9,111 nucleotides of DNA from Spirochaetota bacterium. GTDB lineage: Bacteria > Spirochaetota > UBA4802 > UB4802. The position numbers and the translations under genes are program-made. The notes beneath the pieces were generated by a model, which was not told the DNA's origin, searched no databases, and saw nothing but the letters and a program-made list of their open reading frames with translations. The first letter of the stretch is position 1. Each line of letters opens with the position of its first letter. The stretch covers positions 1 through 9,111 of the forward strand of contig JAGYNX010000065.1 in NCBI GenBank assembly GCA_018399855.1, given 5' to 3'. Of the stretch, positions 1 to 6,003 are shown in pieces.

Positions 1-32
1 GGTCAATCGGATTCAATATCGAGTCCGCAAAA

Positions 33-653
33 ATGGGTGCAGGTAAACAAGAGAATAACCGGTTTCAACGTGCTATTGAAATATTCAGAGATCATGGTGG
101 GATGATGCGAACAGCTGACGCAATCAATGAAAGCATCCATCCGTCAACACTATATGAATTGAGAGATAAAGGAATTCTGGTAAGGATTAGACGGGGTGTA
201 TACAGGCTTAATGAAAGTGAACCATTGACAAAGCCAGATGTGGTCACGGTATCGATCAGTATATCAAATGGGGTTATTTGTCTGATATCAGCACTTGAGC
301 TTCACAATCTTACTGTGCAAATTCCCCATGCAGTATATGTTGCGATCCCCCGTGGTGCTGAGCAGCCTCGAATAGAATATCCACCTGTATATGTGTTCAG
401 ATTCAGCGATGATTCTTTTACGGAGGGAGCAGAAACCATACAAATTGATAACTACCCGGTAAAGGTATATTGTGCTGAAAAAACTATCGCTGACTGTTTC
501 AAATTCAGAAATAAAATTGGCCTGGATACCGCGTTGGATGCTCTGAAAATGTACAAAGAGCGCGGTTCAATGAACATTAATATGTTGATGTATTACGCGA
601 ATATCTGCAGGGTAGAGAACGTCATGAGGCCCTATGTTCAGGTGTTGATATAA
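33..653 (+). CDS. AbiEi-family antitoxin (type IV toxin-antitoxin / abortive infection)
   Basis: Likely the antitoxin and transcriptional repressor of an AbiE system. The 206-residue protein has the family layout: an N-terminal winged helix-turn-helix at ~10-60 (RAIEIF, HGG, RTADA, then HPSTLYELRDKGIL and RRGVYRL), followed by a C-terminal domain with the typical AEKTIADCFKFR segment at ~148-159 and LDTALDALKMY after it. In studied AbiE systems the antitoxin binds inverted repeats in its own promoter, which would lie outside this window. Its stop shares one base with the next start (TAATG), so the two are translationally coupled. The ATG at 33 has no convincing ribosome binding site and the frame is open to the window edge, so the true start may lie upstream. 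Base composition is AT-rich, unlike the GC-richer DNA from ~1620. Family assignment is confident; activity is not shown. Confidence 0.88.
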   Translation: MGAGKQENNRFQRAIEIFRDHGGMMRTADAINESIHPSTLYELRDKGILVRIRRGVYRLNESEPLTKPDVVTVSISISNGVICLISALELHNLTVQIPHAVYVAIPRGAEQPRIEYPPVYVFRFSDDSFTEGAETIQIDNYPVKVYCAEKTIADCFKFRNKIGLDTALDALKMYKERGSMNINMLMYYANICRVENVMRPYVQVLI

Positions 654-1597
654 TGTCAGCAGGAAATAGTAATATAGCAAAATCAGTACATCAGAGACTG
701 CTCAATATTGCAAAAGAGAAAAAGCGTCCTTTTAATGAGCTTTTACAGTACTATTGTATGGAACGATTCCTTTATCGTTTATCTAAGAGTACATATGCTG
801 ATAGATTCATTCTAAAGGGTGCGTTGATGTTTCTTGTCTGGGATTTATCTGGCCAGAGTACAAGGCCTACTCGTGATATTGATTTTCTGGGGAAAGTCGA
901 TAATAATATTGATAATATTAGAAGCATAATTCGTGAGATATGTGAAATCCCGGTTAAACCCGACGGAGTCCTTTTCGATTCATCAAGTATTTCTTTAACT
1001 CGTATTACAGAAGATGCAGAATATGAAGGAGTCAGGACTCGTTTGGATGGGTTCATGGGTAATGCTCATGTAATAATTCAGGTTGACATAGGATTCGGGG
1101 ATATCGTTGTTCCTGAGGCTAAAAAAATTGAATATCCGGTGATTCTTAATTTCCCAATTCCTGTATTCAATGGCTATAGTATTGAAAGTACAATCTCTGA
1201 AAAGCTGCAGGCCATGGTAAAGCTGGGAGTTATGAATAGCAGGATGAAGGATTTTTATGATATACGTCAGTTGTCTAAAATATTTTCCTTCGATGGAATT
1301 ACATTATCACGAGCAATCAAATCGACTTTTTTAAACAGGTCTACTGATGTTTCTGATGATCCTGTAATTTTCAATGAAAAATTTCGCGAAGATTCACAGA
1401 AGGCTGCTCAGTGGAAGGCATTCATTTTTAAAACCTTTGGTCAGAAAGAGCATTTATCCTTCAGGCAAGTTATTGATGATATAGAAATCTTTATATCACC
1501 TGTGTTGCGTTCAATACATCAAGGTGCCGCATTTGAATATACCTGGCTACCTGGTGGTCCATGGGAATATGTCCGATCAATTCTTAATAAAAAATAA
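653..1597 (+). CDS. AbiEii-family nucleotidyltransferase toxin
   Basis: Toxin partner of the upstream AbiEi. Family members are DNA polymerase beta-like nucleotidyltransferases, and studied relatives arrest growth by adding nucleotides to tRNA acceptor ends. The 314-residue protein carries the expected motifs: KGALMF at 55-60 followed by TRDIDF at 73-78 (the two metal-binding aspartates D75 and D77), a third acidic strand VDIGFGD at 144-150, and the C-terminal family block EKLQAMVKLG at 183-192 with SRMKDFYDI at 196-204. All catalytic acidic residues that I can place are present, so it looks intact. The start overlaps the antitoxin stop by one base, with a weak upstream CAGGTG. Just after its stop the sequence changes to GC-richer DNA encoding an aldolase remnant, so this gene lies at the edge of a probable insertion. 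Confidence 0.9.
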   Translation: MSAGNSNIAKSVHQRLLNIAKEKKRPFNELLQYYCMERFLYRLSKSTYADRFILKGALMFLVWDLSGQSTRPTRDIDFLGKVDNNIDNIRSIIREICEIPVKPDGVLFDSSSISLTRITEDAEYEGVRTRLDGFMGNAHVIIQVDIGFGDIVVPEAKKIEYPVILNFPIPVFNGYSIESTISEKLQAMVKLGVMNSRMKDFYDIRQLSKIFSFDGITLSRAIKSTFLNRSTDVSDDPVIFNEKFREDSQKAAQWKAFIFKTFGQKEHLSFRQVIDDIEIFISPVLRSIHQGAAFEYTWLPGGPWEYVRSILNKK

Positions 1598-1613
1598 ACA
1601 TAATCAGGTAATC

Positions 1614-1835
1614 TGCAATTTTGCAGGACGGTCAGGCCTCATCAATTCCGGCGGTGCGTCAAAGGGAAAGGGTGACCTCGAAGCAGCCGTCCGCACTGCC
1701 GTCATCAACAAGCGTGCCGGCGGCATGGGCCTCATCTCCGGCAGGAAAGCCTTCCAGCGTCCCATGAAAGAAGGCATCGAGGTGCTGCAGGCCATTCAGG
1801 ATGTGTACCTTAGTAAGGACGTGACCATTGCGTGA
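1614..1835 (+). pseudogene. Class I fructose-bisphosphate aldolase, C-terminal remnant
   Basis: The reading frame from ~1614 to the TGA at 1833-1835 encodes ~73 residues matching the carboxyl end of the class I (DhnA/FbaB-type) aldolase: FAGRSGLINSGG, then a helix ending AVINKRAGG, the phosphate-binding GLISGRKAFQRP, and the closing IQDVYLS..VTIA. The family is ~300-350 residues long. The Schiff-base lysine and the rest of the barrel are absent, so no aldolase can be made. The frame is open upstream to 1524, but that part is the abiEii 3' end in another frame. The remnant is GC-rich while abiE is AT-rich, with the change at ~1610-1620. The simplest reading is that the abiE segment replaced or interrupted the gene; the missing 5' part may lie left of the window or be lost. 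Confidence 0.8.
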
Positions 1836-1972
1836 TGGCCCGGTGAGGAAGGGCAGGTATGGTGCAACAGGTTGAACTATCCTGTTATTTGCTGGACATG
1901 ATGGGGTATGGCAGGTATTGTTATTGTCAATGCCGCGCATCTGCGGCCTGATTTAAAACAAGAGGTGGAGCC

Positions 1973-2494
1973 ATGCGATATGTTCTGGTCTTTACAGTCA
2001 TGATTATGATCACCGCCTGTTCGTCAACGCCATCCATGAAGACCGTCGACCGGGTCGACCTGGAAAGGTTTATGGGGAAGTGGTATGTTATCGGCAACAT
2101 CCCCACCTTTATAGAGGAAGAGGCCTATAATGCTGTCGAGATATACCGTCTTGATGAAGACGGTACCATCGACACCACGTTCATTTTTCAAAAAGGGGGA
2201 TTTGACGGCCCCAAAAAGACCTATAATCCCCGGGGGTTTATCCGTAACCGTAAGACCAACGCCCACTGGGGTATGCAGTTTATCTGGCCGTTCAAGGCGG
2301 AATACCTCATCGTGTATCTCAATGAAGATTATACCCATACCGTAATCGGCAGGAGCAACATGGATTATCTCTGGATCATGGCACGCACCCCTGCAATCCC
2401 GGATGAGGATTACCGTATCATCCTTGATCGAATTTCCAGCCTGGGGTACGATATATCGAAGATAAGAAAGGTCCCGCAAAAATGGGACCGGTAA
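1973..2494 (+). CDS. blc: Outer-membrane lipoprotein lipocalin (Blc-like)
   Basis: A 173-residue bacterial lipocalin, a small beta-barrel that binds hydrophobic ligands such as fatty acids or lysophospholipids. Residues 1-16 are a lipoprotein signal with lipobox ITAC; Cys16 would be lipidated. Ser-Ser follows, with no inner-membrane-retaining Asp, so outer-membrane sorting is expected. The lipocalin signature GKWYVIG is at 35-41, the strand containing VIGRSNMDYLWIMART at 124-139 matches the conserved end of the barrel, and a C-terminal helix follows. Length fits the family. The ATG at 1973 is preceded by GAGGTGG at 1962-1968, a good ribosome binding site. Its last 13 bases overlap the start of a penicillin-acylase gene, implying a two-gene operon whose second member is now broken. 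The ligand is unknown. Confidence 0.9.
   Translation: MRYVLVFTVMIMITACSSTPSMKTVDRVDLERFMGKWYVIGNIPTFIEEEAYNAVEIYRLDEDGTIDTTFIFQKGGFDGPKKTYNPRGFIRNRKTNAHWGMQFIWPFKAEYLIVYLNEDYTHTVIGRSNMDYLWIMARTPAIPDEDYRIILDRISSLGYDISKIRKVPQKWDR
2470..2489 (+). promoter_or_regulatory. Hairpin around the acylase start codon (translational coupling)
   Basis: GGTCCC at 2470-2475 and GGGACC at 2484-2489 are perfect complements with an 8-base loop. The ATG at 2482-2484 sits in the loop and stem, and the weak AAGG-type ribosome binding site overlaps the left arm. The hairpin lies inside the end of the lipocalin gene, so ribosomes finishing that gene would open it. Coupling is inferred from the geometry. Confidence 0.4.
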
Positions 2495-2986
2495 CAGGGC
2501 TTATTGCCATAACGGTGGTACTACTCGTCATTGCGGGCATGGTGGCGTTCCAGGTATTTTTTCGCCTTTTCATTCCCGACCATACCGGTACAGTGGCTCA
2601 TACGCTACCTGGATAATCCCACGCACCTGTTCTGGGACGACGTTGCAAGCAAAGATCGCCGTGAGTCCCGGGACGACATGATCAGGTTGAGCATGCAGAA
2701 CGCCGTGGATGAACTTGAAAACCGCTACGGGGACAACACTGACAGCTGGTCATGGGGAAAGGTACACAGGATGACCATTCGGCATCCCCTTGGCGGCGTG
2801 TTGCCATTTCTTAACCTGGGGCCCTATACCTACGACGGGGACGGCCTCACAATTCACGCCGGGTGGTGGGACCGTGAAAACCCCTTCGAAATGGTGAGCG
2901 GCGCTGCCATTCGGATCGTGGTAGACATGGCAGACCTCTCCTCCATGACGTTCATTAATATATTATTCCTCAACGAAACAATATGA
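2482..2986 (+). pseudogene. Penicillin-acylase-family (S45) gene, internally deleted and 3'-truncated
   Basis: Two pieces of one family are visible in different frames. From ATG 2482 the first frame gives a start, a hydrophobic segment (LIAITVVLLVIAG) and FFRLFIPDHTGTV, the usual N-terminal membrane anchor and lead-in of these acylases; it stops at ~2614. The second frame, from ~2588, gives WLIRYLDNP, FWDDV, ESRDDM, WSWGKVHR, RHPLGG and the segment ending IVVDMADLSS, which is the C-terminal region of the family. Full-length members are ~750-850 residues, so roughly 600 residues are missing, including the autocatalytic Ser nucleophile. Similarity ends at ~2944, where AT-rich unrelated sequence runs to a TGA at 2984. 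It overlaps the lipocalin gene by 13 bases. Relatives hydrolyse amides, including acyl-homoserine lactones; this copy should be inactive. Confidence 0.75.
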
Positions 2987-3121
2987 AAGATAAATGATAG
3001 AATGCCTGAAGAAGCTGAAAATAAGAAATAGCCTCCGAGATATCCGTGTCGGTTATCGAGCGAAGCAGAGTAACTGTGGCTCTGTGTAAGGCGTTAAAAC
3101 CAAAGAAACTTGAAAATACTG

Positions 3122-3150
3122 TTGACGAAAGGCACACGTTGTAGTATTAT
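3122..3150 (+). promoter_or_regulatory. Sigma-70 promoter of the brnT-brnA pair
   Basis: TTGACG at 3122-3127 and TATTAT at 3145-3150 are spaced 17 bases apart, a near-consensus promoter. The expected transcription start, 6-7 bases after the -10 box, falls on or next to the toxin ATG at 3156. No obvious palindromic operator is visible, although BrnA-type antitoxins normally repress their own promoter. Confidence 0.55.
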
Positions 3151-3155
3151 ATTTT

Positions 3156-3428
3156 ATGAAGAGTTTTAACTGGAACCAGGAAAAGAACAGACATCTAATC
3201 GCTAAACGAGGTATTTCCTTTGAAGTGGTGGTCAGTTATATTGAAAACGAGGAAATAATCGATATAGTAGATCATCCAAACAGGGAAAAGTATGCAGGAC
3301 AGAAGATATTTGTGATAGCGATTGAGGGTTACGTGTACATGGTTCCTTTTGTTGAAACTGAAAATGAGTTATTTTTGAAAACAATAATACCCAGTAGAAA
3401 GGCTACACGGGATTACCTGGGGAGGTAA
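3156..3428 (+). CDS. brnT: BrnT-family ribonuclease toxin
   Basis: A 90-residue protein matching the BrnT family (RelE-like fold ribonuclease toxins of type II toxin-antitoxin systems). Visible family traits are the opening FNWNQEKN at 4-11, the LIAKRGISFE segment at 14-23, the DIVDHPNREKY stretch at 36-46, a strand pair around YVYMVPFVE at 59-67, and the closing KTIIPSRKATRDYL block at 75-88. Length is as expected. No Shine-Dalgarno precedes the ATG, and the promoter is so close that the mRNA is probably leaderless. Four bases separate its stop from the antitoxin start, and the toxin-first order is the usual BrnTA order. It lies in AT-rich DNA that begins where the acylase gene breaks off. 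Confidence 0.82.
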   Translation: MKSFNWNQEKNRHLIAKRGISFEVVVSYIENEEIIDIVDHPNREKYAGQKIFVIAIEGYVYMVPFVETENELFLKTIIPSRKATRDYLGR

Positions 3429-3432
3429 GATA

Positions 3433-3723
3433 ATGGCGCAAAAATACAACCTTGATGAAGAAGAAAAAGACATACTTGAATCATATGAAAGAGGTGAATG
3501 GGAATCTGTTGCCGAATTGGAAAAAGAGAAACAGAGATACGCTGAATATGCCCGGTCAACGCTTAAAAAGGATAAAAGAATAAACATAAGAATATCCCAA
3601 AAAGACCTGGAATCCATTCAAAATATCGCGATTGAAGAAGGGATTCCATACCAGACGCTCATATCCAGTTTGATACATAAATACGTCACCGGTAAGATGA
3701 TAGAGAAAAACAGGGCTTCATGA
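3433..3723 (+). CDS. brnA: BrnA/CopG-like ribbon-helix-helix antitoxin
   Basis: A 96-residue antitoxin partner of the upstream BrnT. The N-terminal half is charged and likely extended (toxin-binding), with EEEKDILESYERGEW at ~9-23. The C-terminal half, ~48-87, is a ribbon-helix-helix DNA-binding domain: a basic strand KRINIRI, a helix from QKDLESIQ, the turn EEGIPYQTL, and a second helix ending HKYV. As in related systems it should neutralise the toxin and repress the operon. The ATG at 3433 follows a strong ribosome binding site, GGAGGT at 3421-3426, which lies within the end of brnT. Antitoxin translation should therefore exceed that of the leaderless toxin. Confidence 0.85.
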   Translation: MAQKYNLDEEEKDILESYERGEWESVAELEKEKQRYAEYARSTLKKDKRINIRISQKDLESIQNIAIEEGIPYQTLISSLIHKYVTGKMIEKNRAS

Positions 3724-3751
3724 TGTGAAGGTATCATGTCTCTAATTTTTT
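3719..3751 (+). terminator. Possible weak terminator after brnA
   Basis: CATGAT at 3719-3724 and ATCATG at 3733-3738 form a 6-bp stem with an 8-base loop overlapping the brnA stop; a run of six T follows at 3746-3751. The stem is AT-rich and the T run starts seven bases after it, so this is a weak candidate. Confidence 0.3.
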
Positions 3752-3837
3752 GTCTCTAGCTATATATAGGCTGGTTTATTAACACTCGTAGGGGCGATTT
3801 ATTTAGTAGATGATGAAAACATGATTTATACGTTAAG

Positions 3838-4140
3838 TTACTCGCGGTACATGGTATGATAAATTTTTGGGGAATTCTTCTCAATTACAGATTTTATATC
3901 TTTTACCCATCTAGCAGGTAAACCGTTCAGTATTGTTCTCATCTTCACGGTATGTTCACATATATTGATTAAGAATTCTCCCAGTTCTACAGCAGTCTCG
4001 ATATCCTTAATTCTTTTAGCTTCATCGACTCTTTTGGAGCTTAGATGAAATTTATGGATCAAAAACGCAGACGGTTCAGGGATTGTTACGGAGAATTCTC
4101 CAAAAGGAACTTTCATCGTATGATCCTGGATAACCCCCAT
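3838..4140 (-). pseudogene. C-terminal fragment of a nucleotidyltransferase-like protein
   Basis: On the minus strand a frame ending at 3838 encodes ~100 residues with VPFGEFSVTIPEPSAFLIHKF, then SSKR, EAKRIKDIETAVELGEFLI and a basic helical tail. The pattern (I/V)PxPxxFxxHKxxxSxKR...KxxKD resembles the C-terminal part of chromosomal nucleotidyltransferase-like proteins (NTP_transf_8-type), which also have an N-terminal catalytic domain. No catalytic GS...DxD segment is present here. The frame stays open upstream to 4257, but that stretch overlaps the tRNA terminator and is not protein-like. The ATG at 4116 has an AGGA eight bases upstream and could start a 93-residue product; 4140 is an alternative start. 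I favour a truncated remnant. Confidence in the family is moderate. Confidence 0.5.
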
Positions 4141-4210
4141 AATCAGGAAAGTTGTCGCCTGTAAATAACACAGGAGGCAAGGAGAATGAGATAGAGTAAA
4201 CATCACCCTG

Positions 4211-4254
4211 AACAAACAAAAAGCCCATGTTGAGCAACACAATGCAACATGGGC
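4211..4254 (-). terminator. Rho-independent terminator of tRNA-Thr
   Basis: Read on the minus strand, GCCCATGTTG (4254-4245) pairs perfectly with CAACATGGGC (4232-4223) across a 12-base loop. TTTTT (4222-4218) and a further T-rich stretch to 4211 follow. It lies seven bases beyond the tRNA 3' end, a textbook position. Confidence 0.88.
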
Positions 4255-4261
4255 CAATATT

Positions 4262-4334
4262 AGCCAGCTGCGGGATTCGAACCCGCTGCCTGCTCATTAC
4301 GAGTGAGCTGCTCTACCGACTGAGCTAAGCTGGC
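4262..4334 (-). tRNA. tRNA-Thr, anticodon CGT
   Basis: The minus strand folds into a complete 73-base cloverleaf: acceptor GCCAGCT/AGCTGGC with discriminator T, a D arm GCTC/GAGC, an anticodon arm GCTCA/TGAGC with loop CTCGTAA (anticodon CGT, codon ACG, threonine), a five-base variable loop, and a T arm GCGGG/CCCGC with loop TTCGAAT. All stems are perfectly paired. CCA is not encoded, so it must be added after transcription. A strong terminator follows immediately. No copy of the tRNA 3' end occurs elsewhere in the window, so there is no direct sign that this gene served as an integration site. Confidence 0.97.
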
Positions 4335-4346
4335 GGTGTATTTTCA

Positions 4347-4376
4347 TACATACATATATGACAATAATTGCGCCAA
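4347..4376 (-). promoter_or_regulatory. Candidate promoter of tRNA-Thr
   Basis: On the minus strand TTGGCG (4376-4371) and TATGTA (4352-4347) are 18 bases apart, placing the start about five bases before the tRNA. The -10 match is only partial. The very AT-rich DNA upstream could act as an UP element. Confidence 0.3.
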
Positions 4377-4379
4377 CCG

Positions 4380-4402
4380 ATAAAAATTCAATAAATTTTT
4401 AT
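4380..4402. repeat. AT-only inverted repeat
   Basis: ATAAAAATT (4380-4388) and AATTTTTAT (4394-4402) are perfect 9-bp arms around CAATA. It sits between the tRNA promoter candidate and the end of the reductase gene. It may be a UP-element-like bend for the tRNA promoter, or simply AT-rich chance. Confidence 0.5.
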
Positions 4403-4415
4403 GTAAGAGATGTTT

Positions 4416-4454
4416 TATTTGCCACAGTGAATATATAATCCAAAGTGGCAAATA
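4416..4454 (-). repeat. 10-bp inverted repeat downstream of the reductase gene
   Basis: TATTTGCCAC (4416-4425) and GTGGCAAATA (4445-4454) are perfect complements 19 bases apart. The structure begins 20 bases after the stop of the minus-strand reductase gene. No T run follows, so it is not a standard terminator; it could be a 3' mRNA-stabilising hairpin, a factor-dependent terminator element or a protein-binding site. Confidence 0.6.
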
Positions 4455-4473
4455 TGAAATATTTAAGGGGAAA

Positions 4474-5754
4474 TCAACCTTTCATGCTTTCCACGAAGGC
4501 TTCAACCCGGGTTTGCAATTGACCGGCGTCTTCCTGGCTATAGTCTGTGTCGATTTGCAGCACCGGAATACCTGACTTTTTCAAATCATCAACGATTAAC
4601 CCGCTCTCAATCTGGTAAGGCTGGCAGAACTGCAGGTTGTAGAGCACAATACCGTCGGCATTATAGCGATCATGCATGTCCCTGATCTTTTCAAGCCGTT
4701 CTGTGTTGGGGGTAAAAACAGCGCAGTGGATTTTCATGTAACGGTCTACAATGTTTCCCATCATTTCATCAACACTGGAGCCATTCTCATCAGTGAGATA
4801 CTCGTGGCCTCTTTCGCCGGTGCATAATTCTTCACCAACAACAACCGCGTTAGAGTCTTCAATTATGGCGGGTAATTTCCAGTTCGGAACAGCCATGGGG
4901 CAGCCGGCAACCATTAGCCGGGGAGTACCGGCAGCGGCGGCACCCTGCTTGTTTTTGATTCGCTCTTCAAGCTCGTCTGCGATGGCATTAACAGAATCGG
5001 TAAATCGAACGGGGTCATCGTAAAAGAATACCTGGCTGATCAGAAGTGCGTCAAGACCAGAGATGGGTGCAGGATCAGCATTACGCAGCGCGTATATCCT
5101 GTTCATAGCCTTACGTTTTTTGTTTACAATTGCAATGCTTTCCTGCAATTTGCCCGCTTCAATTTTTTTTCCTGAAAGTTCTTCAAGTTTTGCTGCAAAG
5201 CGGGTATATTCCTCTAAAAGCATTCTCCTGCCGTTATCATTTTTAACCTGGGGAAGGTCCATAACATAAAGGTTATCAATAATAGATTGCCAGTGCTCAT
5301 GGGATTTTTTCTTTCCATCACAGGTGTTTTCACCAACTACCAGGTCGCTTGATTCAAGGTAGGGGCATACCTTTGCCAGCTTGAATCCAAGAGCCGATTT
5401 AATGAGTGAACACGTGTTTCGGGGTACATAGTTTTCGGCCATATCAAAGGCAAATTCAGCACCCGCGCATAACCCAACTGAAATACCGTCGATTGCCAGT
5501 ATCAATTCTTCTGGAACATATACACAGAAAGAGCCGATAACCGTTCTTCCCGCTTTTCTTGCATCCACAAGTTCCTTGATCCTGAGGCCATGTATTTCAC
5601 TTACAACAAAATCAAAGTATTCCATGCCCTTAGGGCGGTTTTCCTGGCTGAGAAAATTCTCACCATACATTTGTCCCACCGCTTCAAGTAGCGCGTCATG
5701 CTTCTCAATGTCAAGTCCCAGTTCCTGCCACATCGGTTTGTAATCTTCTGCCAT
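4474..5754 (-). CDS. Double-cubane-cluster anaerobic reductase, YjiM / 2-hydroxyacyl-CoA dehydratase subunit family
   Basis: A 426-residue soluble protein of the HgdB/BcrB superfamily, in the YjiM-like branch known as double-cubane-cluster proteins, which hold an [8Fe-9S] cluster and receive low-potential electrons from an ATP-hydrolysing activator. Signature blocks are GSFCVYVPEEL at 74-84, PRNTCSLIKSALGF at 111-124, CPYLESSDLVVGENTCDGKKK in the 130-150 region, GCPMAVP at 284-290, GEELCTG at 307-313, QFCQPY at 375-380 and TDYSQEDAGQLQTRVEAF near the end. Cysteines 77, 96, 115, 130, 145, 285, 311 and 377 lie in these or adjoining conserved stretches, and all the key blocks are present. The ATG at 5754 follows AGGAG seven to eight bases upstream. 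No activator ATPase gene is next to it. The natural substrate of this branch is unknown; it is not a standard dehydratase, which would need two subunits. Confidence 0.88.
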   Translation of the reverse strand: MAEDYKPMWQELGLDIEKHDALLEAVGQMYGENFLSQENRPKGMEYFDFVVSEIHGLRIKELVDARKAGRTVIGSFCVYVPEELILAIDGISVGLCAGAEFAFDMAENYVPRNTCSLIKSALGFKLAKVCPYLESSDLVVGENTCDGKKKSHEHWQSIIDNLYVMDLPQVKNDNGRRMLLEEYTRFAAKLEELSGKKIEAGKLQESIAIVNKKRKAMNRIYALRNADPAPISGLDALLISQVFFYDDPVRFTDSVNAIADELEERIKNKQGAAAAGTPRLMVAGCPMAVPNWKLPAIIEDSNAVVVGEELCTGERGHEYLTDENGSSVDEMMGNIVDRYMKIHCAVFTPNTERLEKIRDMHDRYNADGIVLYNLQFCQPYQIESGLIVDDLKKSGIPVLQIDTDYSQEDAGQLQTRVEAFVESMKG

Positions 5755-5791
5755 TAGTTATTCTCCTTGCATAGTATATTTGCATATGGAA

Positions 5792-5819
5792 ACGTTAGTA
5801 TTGGGGCAGGATTTGTCAA
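5792..5819 (-). promoter_or_regulatory. Candidate promoter of the reductase gene
   Basis: On the minus strand a consensus TTGACA (5819-5814) is followed 16 bases later by TAACGT (5797-5792), a poor -10 match. It would give a leader of about 30 bases. The large inverted repeat at 5834-5866 lies 15 bases upstream of the -35 box. Confidence 0.3.
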
Positions 5820-5833
5820 TATTAATATAATTA

Positions 5834-5866
5834 ATTTCATATATCGAAAAAAACGATATATGAAAT
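5834..5866. repeat. Perfect 13-bp inverted repeat with A7 centre in a divergent intergenic region
   Basis: ATTTCATATATCG (5834-5846) and CGATATATGAAAT (5854-5866) are exact complements around seven A. It lies between the minus-strand reductase gene and the plus-strand membrane-protein/sulfatase unit, just upstream of the reductase -35 candidate. It could be an operator for an unknown repressor or activator, or an RNA hairpin. No regulator gene is adjacent. Confidence 0.85.
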
Positions 5867-6003
5867 ACGATACATTAAATACAGTAATTGCAGGGTTTCA
5901 AAAATTATTGATGACTTAATCAAATATTTCTGTTTAAATACTTTTTACCTGCCATTGCATAGTAAGCCTGACGTATTATTTATTACATATTACGGAGGTT
6001 CGC

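Noticed and set aside
1866..1947. Two small hairpins (AACAGG/CCTGTT at 1866-1886; GCCGC/GCGGC at 1932-1947) as terminators between the aldolase remnant and the lipocalin gene
   Set aside because: Stems are only 5-6 bp and neither is followed by a convincing T run.
25..2486. A 13-base direct repeat CCGCAAAAATGGG at 25-37 and 2474-2486
   Set aside because: It falls at two unrelated start codons and shows no extension or link to an element; it could be chance.
3025..3144. Small open frame of ~39 codons before brnT
   Set aside because: It has no ATG or ribosome binding site and no recognisable motif; it also runs through the brnT promoter.
3737..3758. Direct repeat TGTCTCTA at 3737-3744 and 3751-3758
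   Set aside because: Only eight bases, two copies, in low-complexity AT-rich DNA after brnA.
4141..4257. Upstream extension of the minus-strand frame ending at 3838, and a second overlapping minus-strand frame at 4076-4297
   Set aside because: Both run through the tRNA-Thr terminator or the tRNA itself; the encoded residues are Cys/Phe-rich and not protein-like.
4262..4334. tRNA-Thr as an attachment site for the left-hand AT-rich segment
   Set aside because: No repeat of the tRNA 3' end and no integrase gene in the window; kept only as a hypothesis.
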